Below are positions 30,126 through 38,089 of a stretch of DNA of 64,000 bases, piece by piece. The notes below the pieces were generated by a model. The model had not been told where the DNA came from and ran no database searches. It was given only the letters and a program-made list of their open reading frames with translations. The stretch's first letter is position 1; each line of letters begins with the position of its first letter. Made by a program: the position numbers and the translations under genes. Where the stretch lies: assembly GCF_029889905.1 (NCBI RefSeq), contig NZ_JARANZ010000008.1:62001-126000 (forward strand), read 5' to 3'. The stretch is from Chromohalobacter sp. 11-W (GTDB lineage: Bacteria > Pseudomonadota > Gammaproteobacteria > Pseudomonadales > Halomonadaceae).

Positions 30126-30605
30126 TCAGCCCACGGCGAAAAGGTCGATCACCACGTTGTCTTGGGTGCGTGCCGCGCTGCCCAGAAACAACGTCCGGTT
30201 GAGCCAGTCCAGCCGCGTGCTGGTGGTAAAAAAGCGCGGCGCGGTGTGGAAGTAGTAGTCCTCGGGCGGTACGGCTTCGCCGTCTCGTAGCCGCTGCATG
30301 ACGGCTGGCGGGCCGTGTCGAAAGCCCGTGTTTTCCACCTCGATGCGCTCGCCTTCGTCGGTTTCCAGGAAATAGCGTGCGTACAGTTCAGCTACGCCAT
30401 CCGCACGTATCGTTTGCCAATCACCGCCCGCGGCGAGAATACGGCCATTGAGTCGTTCGCCGGCCACGTCGCCGCCGGTGATCGCGATGAAGCGACGCTG
30501 GCCGTGTGCGCTCTCGCCCAGTTCCCAGGGCGAGGCGACGTCCACCGTCAGGCGGGCGATGAAATCCAGCGTGGGCGTGCGAAGCGGATTAGTGGACGAC
30601 ATCAT
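30126..30605 (-). CDS. DUF3237 protein inside the TRAP operon
   Basis: This 159-residue protein matches the DUF3237 pattern: LDFIARLTVDVASPWELGE, QRRFIAITGGDVAGERLNGRILAAGGDWQ, YARYFLETDEGERIEVEN and the C-terminal YYFHTAPRFFTTSTRLDWLNRTLF. It has no signal peptide. The family has no settled function and is often found beside aromatic-acid genes. Here it sits between dctM (27-base gap) and dctP (48-base gap), so it is co-transcribed with the transporter; a role in substrate handling is an inference only. Confidence 0.85.
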   Translation of the reverse strand: MMSSTNPLRTPTLDFIARLTVDVASPWELGESAHGQRRFIAITGGDVAGERLNGRILAAGGDWQTIRADGVAELYARYFLETDEGERIEVENTGFRHGPPAVMQRLRDGEAVPPEDYYFHTAPRFFTTSTRLDWLNRTLFLGSAARTQDNVVIDLFAVG

Positions 30606-30632
30606 GAGGTCTCCTCGAGCGGTGTGGTGACG

Positions 30633-31952
30633 TCAATAAAGCCAGTAGACGAAACCCAATGTGATGGACGGGAAAACTACCAGCATGATGATGCGCAGCA
30701 CGTCCGCCGCCAGGAATGGCAGGATGCCCTTGAAGGTCTCGGTCAGTGGTACATGAGGCGCCATGGAGTGAATGATGAAGATATTCAGCCCCACCGGTGG
30801 CGTGATCATCCCCACCTCCACGACGACCAATGCCAGGATGCCGAACCAGATCGCCACGTCGCCGGGGGGCATGCCGAAATCCATGCCCGTCACGATGGGG
30901 AGGAAAATGGGCACGGTGAGCAGAATCATCGACAGGCTATCCATGAAACAGCCCAGGACCAGGTAGCACAGCAGGATCCCCGCCAGGACGATCCAGGGGC
31001 TGATTTCCAGGCCCACGATCCAGCCCGCCGTGATTTGCGGCAATTGTGTCAGGGCGAGAAAGCTGTTGAATACGCTGGCCCCGAGGACGATGAAGAAGAT
31101 CATCGCCGAGGTGACGGCCGTGTCGAGGAGGCTATCACGCAGTCCCTCCCAGCGTAGCCCGGCGCGGATGACGGCCAGCAGTCCGGTGGCGGCGGCACCG
31201 ACGGCGGCGGCTTCGGTGGGCGTGAAAATCCCTGTGTAGATGCCGCCGATCACGATGATGAAGATCGCTGCACCGGGCCATACTTCGAGCAGCGAACGCC
31301 AGCGCTCACCGATCGATGCCTTGGCCTTGCTTGGGGCGCTATCCGGGAAAAAGCGCACGAACAGTGAGATCGCCGCCATATAACTGAGCGCGGCAAGGAT
31401 GCCGGGGATCAAGGCGGCGGCGAACATCTCGTTGATGTTCTGCTCGGCAAGGATGGCGTAGATGACCAATACCACGGAAGGCGGAATCAGAATGCCCAGC
31501 GTGCCGCCCGCGGCCAACGCGCCGGTGGCCAGGCTCCCGCGATAGCCTTGACGCTCCATTTCCGGCAGCGCGACTTGCGTCATGGTGGCGGCAGTCGCCA
31601 GCGAGGACCCGCAAATGGCGCCGAAGGCACCGCAGGCGCCCACCGTCGACATGGCCAGGCCACCGCGACGATGGCCCAGCCAGTCGTTGGCGGCCTGAAA
31701 CATGGCGCGTGATAGCCCGGCGCGTGCTGCGAATTGTCCCATCAACAGGAAGAGGGGAATGATCGACAAAGTGTGGCTGGAAAAGTGCTCGTAGGGCAAC
31801 GTCTTCAAGGCATTGAGGATACCCATCGGCCCTGTCACGAGCATCGAACCCAACGCGCCGATAACCAGCATGGCGAGGCCGATGGGTATGCGGGCGCCCA
31901 TCATGGCCAGCAACAAGACGAAGCCGCCTGCGCCCAGAGTAAGAGGCGTCAT
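30633..31952 (-). CDS. dctM: TRAP transporter large permease DctM
   Basis: This 439-residue multi-spanning protein has the DctM blocks MSTVGACGAFGAICGSSLATAATMTQVALPEME, GTLGILIPPSVVLVIYAILAEQNINEMF and LVVVEVGMITPPVGLNIFII. It overlaps dctQ by four bases and has AGGAG upstream. With DctQ it should serve the intact dctP in this operon and possibly served the broken dctP as well, since no second membrane pair is present in the hydroxycinnamate cluster. Confidence 0.92.
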   Translation of the reverse strand: MTPLTLGAGGFVLLLAMMGARIPIGLAMLVIGALGSMLVTGPMGILNALKTLPYEHFSSHTLSIIPLFLLMGQFAARAGLSRAMFQAANDWLGHRRGGLAMSTVGACGAFGAICGSSLATAATMTQVALPEMERQGYRGSLATGALAAGGTLGILIPPSVVLVIYAILAEQNINEMFAAALIPGILAALSYMAAISLFVRFFPDSAPSKAKASIGERWRSLLEVWPGAAIFIIVIGGIYTGIFTPTEAAAVGAAATGLLAVIRAGLRWEGLRDSLLDTAVTSAMIFFIVLGASVFNSFLALTQLPQITAGWIVGLEISPWIVLAGILLCYLVLGCFMDSLSMILLTVPIFLPIVTGMDFGMPPGDVAIWFGILALVVVEVGMITPPVGLNIFIIHSMAPHVPLTETFKGILPFLAADVLRIIMLVVFPSITLGFVYWLY

Positions 31953-32530
31953 GAGGCATCTCCTTGTGTCGAGGGGTCGGCGTCACCCGAGAACGTGGCC
32001 AGGAGCCGGTATAGGCAGACTAGCGAGAGCAGGATGAAACCGATTATGCCGGCGATATAGCCCCACCACAGCGGGATACCCAGCAGCATGCTGGTTTCCA
32101 TGTAGCGGTGCTTGTCGAGCAGGCCGTGATAAAGCCGCCATGTCATCAGGCATGAAACGACGAGGAATAGGGCCTCCGCGAGCACGGCGAGAAAACGCTG
32201 CACACCCAGCGGTGCACGCATGACCAGCAGATCCACCGTGACGTGACCACCACGCAGATGGCAGTAAGGCAGAAATAGGAACACCGCGATGGCCGTGCCC
32301 ATCTCGACCATTTCATAGTCACCAGTGACGGGTCCGATCCAGCTCAGGACCGCTATGTCACTGACCAATGGCAAGCTGGAGATCCAGCGTCCGAGAATGC
32401 TGGCCACCGTCATCAGGGAGAGCGCTGCGACGATCAAGCCGCCGATGATCGCGGCGAGCCGACAAGTCGTTGCGAGGCCCCGGCGTAGGCAGGTGATACT
32501 GGCGTTGGATGTCGTCGCTAGGCTGCTCAT
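31949..32530 (-). CDS. dctQ: TRAP transporter small permease DctQ
   Basis: This 193-residue protein has four hydrophobic segments (IIGGLIVAALSLMTVASILG, MGTAIAVFLFLPYCHLRGGHVTVDLL, FLAVLAEALFLVVSCLMTWRL and YIAGIIGFILLSLVCLYRLL) and the DctQ core ending HVTVDLL. It is the first gene of the operon dctQ-dctM-DUF3237-dctP. The start codon has no good Shine-Dalgarno site. An operator-like palindrome lies 55-75 bases upstream, matching the site upstream of fcs. Confidence 0.88.
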   Translation of the reverse strand: MSSLATTSNASITCLRRGLATTCRLAAIIGGLIVAALSLMTVASILGRWISSLPLVSDIAVLSWIGPVTGDYEMVEMGTAIAVFLFLPYCHLRGGHVTVDLLVMRAPLGVQRFLAVLAEALFLVVSCLMTWRLYHGLLDKHRYMETSMLLGIPLWWGYIAGIIGFILLSLVCLYRLLATFSGDADPSTQGDAS

Positions 32531-32584
32531 GATTATATCTTTATCGGTTGCGTGGATCGGCCAAGGCGCGAGTAAGGTCGTTTT

Positions 32585-32605
32585 TTAGTTACTTTGTATA
32601 ATTAA
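32585..32605. promoter_or_regulatory. Candidate MarR operator before the TRAP operon
   Basis: TTAGTTA (32585-32591), a 7-base spacer and TAATTAA (32599-32605) repeat the layout of the palindrome at 33318-33338. It lies in the promoter region of dctQ and downstream of the second marR gene. Confidence 0.55.
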
Positions 32606-32667
32606 TTGTCCCTGAGCAGGTGTGCAAGCCATGCCGCTTCAATTTGCCTAAAATTGCGGCTAAAGGA

Positions 32668-33171
32668 TTAGTCGTCACCTTCCTCCGAGGCGTATACCTT
32701 CCGTAGCAAGGTCAATAATTGGCGTCTCTCTATCTCGCTAAGTGATTGAGTTGCTTCTAAATCGCTTTGCTCTGCCAAGCCTTTCAAGCGCTCGACGAGT
32801 GCCTCGCCGGTCTTGGTGAGGAAGATCCCATGCGAGCGACGGTCACGCTTGCATCGCACGCGCAAAGCCAAGCCACGCTCTTCCAGACTATTAATCAAGC
32901 TAACGACTCGCGGCGGATCAATGCTCAATGTCTGGGCCAGATTGGATTGCGTAACGCCTGGATAGCCCTCGATGACCACCAGCGAAGAGAACTGTGCCGG
33001 GCGAATGTCATGCTCGCGCATGGCCTCGTCGAAGTGCTTGAAAACCTTGAGCTGAGCCCGCCTCAGGGCATAGCCGAGACGCTCCTCGAGCACCAGCCCC
33101 TCGACGGTGGTCGGATAGGCTTCCTCGAGGGGTGTTTGCTCCGATGAGGATGTTTTCTTGGGTGTCGTCAT
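32668..33171 (-). CDS. MarR-family regulator of the fcs/TRAP genes
   Basis: This 167-residue protein has a MarR winged helix in the middle (RPAQFSSLVVIEGYPGVTQS, SIDPPRVVSLINSLEERGL) with the basic wing VRCKRDRRSHGIFLTKTGE. It is distinct from the MarR at 28487 and belongs to the wider FerR/HcaR neighbourhood by context. It is divergent from fcs, and matching AT-rich palindromes lie before this gene, before fcs and before dctQ, so it is the likely repressor of all three. Confidence 0.86.
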   Translation of the reverse strand: MTTPKKTSSSEQTPLEEAYPTTVEGLVLEERLGYALRRAQLKVFKHFDEAMREHDIRPAQFSSLVVIEGYPGVTQSNLAQTLSIDPPRVVSLINSLEERGLALRVRCKRDRRSHGIFLTKTGEALVERLKGLAEQSDLEATQSLSEIERRQLLTLLRKVYASEEGDD

Positions 33172-33191
33172 GAGGGCTCCTTCATTCGGTT

Positions 33192-33215
33192 ATATAGTTA
33201 ATATGAGAATTATAT
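33192..33215. promoter_or_regulatory. Candidate operator before marR
   Basis: ATATAGTTA (33192-33200) and GAATTATAT (33207-33215) form an imperfect palindrome (7 of 9 paired) with a 6-base spacer, 21 bases before the marR start codon. It shares the ATAGTTA half-site with the sites at 33318 and 32585, suggesting autoregulation. Confidence 0.45.
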
Positions 33216-33317
33216 GGTTGGGGCATTGTTTCCGATATCGGCAAGCATAGGCAACACCGGCGCCATTTGGGGGTTATCGTGCATCTAAAGTCTCATGCGG
33301 TGTGTCTAGTCAAAAAA

Positions 33318-33338
33318 ATAGTTACCTATTATAACTAT
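33318..33338. promoter_or_regulatory. Candidate MarR operator before fcs
   Basis: ATAGTTA (33318-33324) and TAACTAT (33332-33338) are a perfect inverted repeat with a 7-base spacer, 73 bases before the fcs start. The region is strongly AT-rich compared with its flanks. Confidence 0.6.
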
Positions 33339-33410
33339 ATCTATCACGTTGTTGGTGAAGAACGTACCGCTGAATAACAAGGTTCATCACAGACTAATGG
33401 AGCGCCTTTC

Positions 33411-35231
33411 ATGTCGTCCCCTTCCGGCAGCCGGCCTTTGCCCCGTTCCGAGAGCGATACGTCCCCACAGGCGTATCGACTGTACGGTGGTGAGGTACCG
33501 GATTACCCCCGTTGCATGACCGAGCGCCTCGCGTACTGGGCACGCGAGACGCCGTCGACAACGTTTCTGGCCGAACGCGAGGGGGCGCAACGTGCCTGGC
33601 GGACGCTGACCTTCGGTGAGGCGATGCCGCGCGTGGCCTGCCTGGCACAAGCGTTGCTGGACCATGGCTTATCGGTAGAGCGGCCGTTGATGGTGCTGTC
33701 GGGCAACGGCATCGATCATGCGTTACTGGCGTGTGCCGCCATGCATGTGGGCATTCCCTATGTGCCGGTATCGCCCTCGTATGCGTTGTTGTCGGAGGAC
33801 TTCGTCAAGCTTCGCCATGTCGTCGAGCTCGTGACGCCGGGGATGATTTTTGTCGACGATGAAGCACGCTTTGGCGCAGCTCTGACGGCCGTTTGCGATG
33901 AGCAGGTGACCTGTGTGGCGACGCTACCGAGCCATCGGGGGCTGTCGCTGGAGACGCTGGCGGCGACGCCGGCACGGGCCGAGGTCGATAATGCTCATGC
34001 GCGAGTGACACCGGATAGCGTCGCCAAGTTGCTGTTCACCTCGGGTTCGACTGGCATGCCCAAAGCGGTGATCAATACGCAGCGCATGCTGTGCAGCAAC
34101 CAGACCATGCTCGAGAAACGTCTGGATTTCCTGAGCCGCCACAAGCCGGTGCTGGTGGACTGGCTACCCTGGCACCATACCTTCGGCGGCAACACGATCC
34201 TGGGCATGACGATCCATAACGGGGGTTCGCTGTACATCGATGACGGCAATCCGACGGCGGACGGCGTGCGGCGCACGGTGGATAACTTGCGCGAGGTCTC
34301 GCCGACGTTCTATTGCAACGTGCCCAAGGGCTTCGAGGCCCTGGTCGAGCATTTGCGTGACGATGAGGCCTTACGCACGGCCTTATTCCGTAATCTCGAG
34401 ATGATGCACTTCGGTGGCGCCGTGTTGCCGGTGCATGTGCGCGAGGCGCTGGATACCTTTGGCGAGCAGACTCGTGGACGCCCCGTGCCCATGCTGACGG
34501 GGCTTGGATCCACCGAGGCGTGCCTGGCGTTCTGTACCGAGGAGGCCAGTGGTACGCCGGGCTTGATTGGTCGGCCCGTGCCGGGGATGTCGCTCAAACT
34601 GGTGGCAACGGACGACAAATGGGAAGCGCGCCTCAAAGGACTCAATGTCACGCCGGGCTACTGGCGCGACGCCGAACGCACCGCCGAAGCATTCGATGAC
34701 GAAGGCTATTATTGTACCGGGGATGCGATGCGACTCGCTGATCCCGAGCAGCCTGAACGTGGGTTAATCTTTGACGGTCGCTTGAGCGAGAACTTCAAGC
34801 TGGTGACCGGTACCTGGGTCAATGTGGGCATCTTGCGATTGCAGCTCATCGAGCATTTCGCTCCGCTAGTGCAAGACGTGGTGATCGCCGGTGAAAGCCG
34901 TGACTATCTCACTGGGTTAGTAGTGCTGAACGTCCCCGCATGCGCGCAGCATATAGGCGTCGCGACGTCATCAGTGCATGACCTGGCGCACGATACCACC
35001 CTGCACCAATGGTTCGCGCAACGTCTGGCGACCTGCCGTCGAGGGCAGGCGAGTTCCACGTGTCTGGAACGTCTACTGATTCTGGATACGCCGCTTTCGG
35101 TCGATCGTGGCGAGTTGACCGACAAGGGGTCGGTCAATCAGCGCTTGGTGCGCGAACGCTACGCCGATCTCGTCGGGACACTCTATGCCGATACTCCTCG
35201 CGATGCGCGCGTGGTACTGCCGGCTTCTTAG
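33411..35231 (+). CDS. fcs: Feruloyl-CoA synthetase
   Basis: This 606-residue adenylate-forming ligase has the P-loop LLFTSGSTGMPKAVINT near 208-223, the A5-type motif LTGLGSTEACL, the Asp motif YYCTGDAMRL and the hinge region GRLSENFKLVTGTWVNVG. The N-terminal segment with VPYVPVSPSY-like AGIPYVPVSP context fits the feruloyl-CoA synthetase subgroup. It activates ferulate, p-coumarate or caffeate with ATP and CoA, feeding Ech. GGAG lies eight bases before the ATG. It is transcribed away from the marR/TRAP operon, with AT-rich palindromes in the shared promoter region. Confidence 0.91.
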   Translation: MSSPSGSRPLPRSESDTSPQAYRLYGGEVPDYPRCMTERLAYWARETPSTTFLAEREGAQRAWRTLTFGEAMPRVACLAQALLDHGLSVERPLMVLSGNGIDHALLACAAMHVGIPYVPVSPSYALLSEDFVKLRHVVELVTPGMIFVDDEARFGAALTAVCDEQVTCVATLPSHRGLSLETLAATPARAEVDNAHARVTPDSVAKLLFTSGSTGMPKAVINTQRMLCSNQTMLEKRLDFLSRHKPVLVDWLPWHHTFGGNTILGMTIHNGGSLYIDDGNPTADGVRRTVDNLREVSPTFYCNVPKGFEALVEHLRDDEALRTALFRNLEMMHFGGAVLPVHVREALDTFGEQTRGRPVPMLTGLGSTEACLAFCTEEASGTPGLIGRPVPGMSLKLVATDDKWEARLKGLNVTPGYWRDAERTAEAFDDEGYYCTGDAMRLADPEQPERGLIFDGRLSENFKLVTGTWVNVGILRLQLIEHFAPLVQDVVIAGESRDYLTGLVVLNVPACAQHIGVATSSVHDLAHDTTLHQWFAQRLATCRRGQASSTCLERLLILDTPLSVDRGELTDKGSVNQRLVRERYADLVGTLYADTPRDARVVLPAS

Positions 35232-35306
35232 CCGATAAGTGAGCAGTACGCGGGCCGCTCAAGACGCCATGCGCCATCCGCACTCCGAGAATAAACCTGA
35301 TAACAC

Positions 35307-35349
35307 GCAGCCATGACGTGGTATTTGCCGATACCTAGCTCATGGCTGC
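35307..35349. terminator. Large nested hairpin between fcs and the ligC-like gene
   Basis: GCAGCCATGA (35307-35316) pairs perfectly with TCATGGCTGC (35340-35349), and inside it GGTAT (35320-35324) pairs with ATACC (35331-35335). No T-run follows. It could end fcs transcription or be a structured element before the next gene at 35436. The remaining 200 bases of the gap show nothing else. Confidence 0.45.
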
Positions 35350-35435
35350 AACGCTTATGAAAGGTAGACAAAGCATGGCGATCCTGCGGCAATGTCCGGC
35401 AACGAGATGGGCATAATCAAAGCAGCCGAGGAGCC

Positions 35436-36386
35436 ATGATGACTTCACCCATACGTATCCTGATGGTGGGCGAAGGCGCCATCGCCGGGATTCATATGCA
35501 AGCCCTGGCGTCCGTTCCTGAGGCCCGTGTCGTGGCCGTGGTAGGAGGTGATGCCCAAGGAGCGCGACGCTTCGCCGAGCACTGGAATATTCCGCATGTG
35601 TGCGCTGACTATACGCAAGCGCTGGCGACGCTCGAGATCGATGCCGTGATCCTGGCGACGCCGAGCCCGTTACATGCCGACCAGGCCGAGCAAGCGATCG
35701 ATGCCGGTAAACACGTCCTCTGCGAAATTCCCATGAGCCTGAACCTGGCGGATGCCGAGCGCATGACAGCGCGAGCCCGTGAGGCAAATACCGTCGCTAT
35801 GGTGGCCCATACGCGTCGCTTCAATGCGCCGCATCGCGAAATGAAGCGCCGTATACGAACGGGAGAGTTCCACCTGCAGCATCTGGTGAGCGAGACGTAT
35901 TTCCTGCGTCGCGAAAACCTCAATATGCAAGGCGAGCCACGCGGCTGGACGGACCATTTGCTGTGGCATCATGCTTGCCATAGCGTAGACCTGTTTGCGT
36001 GGTTGCTGGACGATTTCGATTTGAAAGTCTGGGGTGGAAGAGGGCCGATTCATCCCGAGCTGGGGATTGCCATGGATATGAACATTGGCTTGAAATCACG
36101 CAATGAGACTCTGGCGACCTTGACGCTTTCTTTTAACAACCATGGGCCTTTCGGCGGATTTTATCGCTATATAGGCGAAGAAAACACGCTGATGGCCTAT
36201 CGCGATGAGCTGAAGGATTATCAAGGGGAGGTGATGACTCTTGAGGGGGTGGGGTTTCAGGAACAGGATGCCGAATTCATCGCCGCCATTCGCGAATGCC
36301 GTGTTCCGGAAGCGACATTTTCGCATTGCCTTCCTACCATGCGTCTTCTCGCTAAGCTTGAAAAGATCATGGCTGACGTGTGCTAA
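35436..36386 (+). CDS. LigC-like Gfo/Idh/MocA dehydrogenase
   Basis: This 316-residue NAD(P)-dependent oxidoreductase has the nucleotide motif GEGAIAGIH near residue 12, the EIPMSLNLADAERM block, MVAHTRRFN and the C-terminal-domain signature GEPRGWTDHLLWHHACHSVDLFA. The last block and GPIHPELGIAMDM closely resemble LigC, the 4-carboxy-2-hydroxymuconate-6-semialdehyde dehydrogenase of the protocatechuate 4,5-cleavage pathway. No LigAB dioxygenase is in the window. GAGGAG lies directly before the ATG. An unrelated sugar or inositol dehydrogenase role is possible but less likely given these blocks. Confidence 0.8.
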   Translation: MMTSPIRILMVGEGAIAGIHMQALASVPEARVVAVVGGDAQGARRFAEHWNIPHVCADYTQALATLEIDAVILATPSPLHADQAEQAIDAGKHVLCEIPMSLNLADAERMTARAREANTVAMVAHTRRFNAPHREMKRRIRTGEFHLQHLVSETYFLRRENLNMQGEPRGWTDHLLWHHACHSVDLFAWLLDDFDLKVWGGRGPIHPELGIAMDMNIGLKSRNETLATLTLSFNNHGPFGGFYRYIGEENTLMAYRDELKDYQGEVMTLEGVGFQEQDAEFIAAIRECRVPEATFSHCLPTMRLLAKLEKIMADVC

Positions 36387-36414
36387 AGCGCCACGATCTA
36401 TTTTTTCTTTCATG

Positions 36415-36438
36415 AAAAAGGCTGGCGAAACGCCAGCC
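36415..36438 (-). terminator. Intrinsic terminator after the porin
   Basis: On the minus strand GGCTGGCG-TTT-CGCCAGCC (36438-36420) is followed by TTTTTC. It lies 29 bases past the porin stop codon and also between the convergent ligC-like gene and porin. Confidence 0.85.
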
Positions 36439-36467
36439 AAAATCACGATCGATCAGTGTTTACGATG

Positions 36468-37694
36468 TTAGAACTGGAAGATGGCACTGGCCTGCAGACG
36501 GCTAGCATCGTCGGAGTTGCCGTTAACCTGCTCGACATCGGCGTTCTGATACTCAAGACCCACTGCCAGGCGTTGAGTGACATCCCAGATCACGTTAGCG
36601 AAGGCGTAATCGATGGTCTTGAACTGTTCGCCATAACTGTCGGGCATGTCCTGATCGAGGCGCGAAAAGCCAACAGAGCTGACCCAGTCGTCGGTCCAGT
36701 TATGGTTGAGCGACACACCGAAGGCACGTGTCTCGATGGCCTCGAGTTCGTTATTGTCATTGACGTAGACATCGGGCGCGTGGCGGTGCCCAGTATTGCC
36801 GGGGTTGCCCATGTAGTTACCGATACCTTCGCCGTAAGTGGCGGTACCCTTCAGGCTGGTCATTGGCGTAAAGGGCAGGTTGAATTGCGCATTGACGCCA
36901 TACCCCGTGGTTTCGTCATCCACGGTGCTGGTGATGTCATTGGTAGAGAGCTGACGGGCCACCCCGGACAGAGCAAACAAGCGCTTGTACTCATAGCGTA
37001 CAGTCAAGTCGGGGAACTGGCTCTCACCATCGGCCACACTCGCATCGTCGCGGGCGATCACTGTATCCGGGTCCTCCACGGAGAAAGACAGGTTGCCCGT
37101 GCCCATTGGCTGGGTGTAGCGCAACTGCGCCTGGCGCTCGAACACGTAACCCTTGGGATCGCCCAATGCCAGCGTGCGGGGGGCACCGACGAAACTTTGG
37201 AAGTTGGTCCATGTCTGGCCCGCGAGGAAGCCATTGAGTTCGCCATATGCATGACGTAGTCCAAACTTTCCATCGGGCACGAAATGGCCTTCGAAATAGG
37301 TCGTCAAACGCCCGTAATCGGTCATGGTGTGCGTACGGAAGTTGAGGCGCGACTCATAGGCGGTGAAGTCCGTCCGACCGTCGGTCCGGTTGTCTGGATT
37401 CATGATCTCATAAGGCGTTGTGGTAGTGCCAAGGTCATAGTCGAAATCGTAAAGCATATCGAGCTTGACATAGCCGCCGAAGGCGATATCAGTCTCGGTG
37501 CCCGGTATGTTGATGGTTGAGCGATGGTTCCATGGCGGTCCCACACGGCTGGGGTCGCCGGTGACGACGGGTTGTCCCGCTTCGACGACATCGAAAGCGT
37601 GAGCGGGAGCCGTCGCCATGCCTGCCATTCCTGAAACGAGTGACACGCATAGCGCGAGTTTTGTCATCTTGAATGTTGTTATATCGGATCGCAT
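36468..37694 (-). CDS. DcaP-like outer-membrane porin
   Basis: This 408-residue protein has a signal peptide ending MATAPAHA and a beta-barrel body of the DcaP/aromatic porin type: GGYVKLDMLYDFDYDLG, TDFTAYESRLNFRTHT, GRLTTYFEGHF and LRHAYGELNGFLAGQTWTNFQSF. It ends in Phe (ASAIFQF) as beta-barrel proteins do. Family members admit aromatic and dicarboxylic acids. It is very acidic, consistent with a halophile. A strong terminator follows, and two PcaR-type palindromes lie about 230 bases upstream, placing it in the protocatechuate regulon. The start codon has only a weak ribosome site. Confidence 0.84.
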   Translation of the reverse strand: MRSDITTFKMTKLALCVSLVSGMAGMATAPAHAFDVVEAGQPVVTGDPSRVGPPWNHRSTINIPGTETDIAFGGYVKLDMLYDFDYDLGTTTTPYEIMNPDNRTDGRTDFTAYESRLNFRTHTMTDYGRLTTYFEGHFVPDGKFGLRHAYGELNGFLAGQTWTNFQSFVGAPRTLALGDPKGYVFERQAQLRYTQPMGTGNLSFSVEDPDTVIARDDASVADGESQFPDLTVRYEYKRLFALSGVARQLSTNDITSTVDDETTGYGVNAQFNLPFTPMTSLKGTATYGEGIGNYMGNPGNTGHRHAPDVYVNDNNELEAIETRAFGVSLNHNWTDDWVSSVGFSRLDQDMPDSYGEQFKTIDYAFANVIWDVTQRLAVGLEYQNADVEQVNGNSDDASRLQASAIFQF

Positions 37695-37924
37695 TGGTGA
37701 GCTGCCCTTTGTAGGAAGTTATGAGCTTGGTGCGCATGAACGAGTATGCGTTTCTGAGTCGACGGGAAAATTAATTTTTCATCGCCTCCCCATGCATTTT
37801 TCTGATGACGTTTTAATGACCTCCCGCTGAATTGGCCCGTGAAAGGGAGGGGGTGATAGAGGTCAGCCATGCTTGCTTGATTGCCATCTTTATTCCCCGG
37901 CTAATGGTTTATTCGTTATATTTT

Positions 37925-37958
37925 GTTCGCAATACGAACCTTGATTCGTCTTGCGTAC
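37925..37958. promoter_or_regulatory. Tandem PcaR-type operator upstream of the porin
   Basis: GTTCG-N5-CGAAC (37925-37939) is a perfect palindrome and is followed 19 bp later by the weaker ATTCG-N5-CGTAC (37944-37958). The same spacing recurs before pcaI, and a matching first palindrome before pcaB. Confidence 0.68.
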
Positions 37959-37968
37959 ATGAAAGTTG

Positions 37969-38002
37969 AAAAAAAAAGCCCTTCCTGTCAATGCGGAAGG
38001 GC
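37969..38002 (-). terminator. Intrinsic terminator after pcaR
   Basis: GGAAGGGC and GCCCTTCC (38002-37995 and 37985-37978) form an 8-bp stem with a 9-base loop, followed on the minus strand by nine T. It lies 88 bases beyond the IclR gene. Confidence 0.9.
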
Positions 38003-38089
38003 CGTGCGATTGGTGGGTAGAAGGTAACGCTTTGTATTGAAGCGGTTTTTACACGCTTATACTTTGGTTGTGGCAGTGTTTTTTGGCGA

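Larger units (their letters stand above)
37695..38089. other. Intergenic region between the porin and pcaR
   Basis: This 395-base gap holds the porin promoter, the tandem operator at 37925-37958 and the pcaR terminator at 37969-38002. An AT-rich tract lies around 37760-37790. No small gene with a ribosome site was found. Confidence 0.7.

Noticed and set aside
36456-37259. 267-codon open frame opposite the porin
   Set aside because: The porin has a signal peptide, barrel motifs and a terminator; the antisense frame has none of these.
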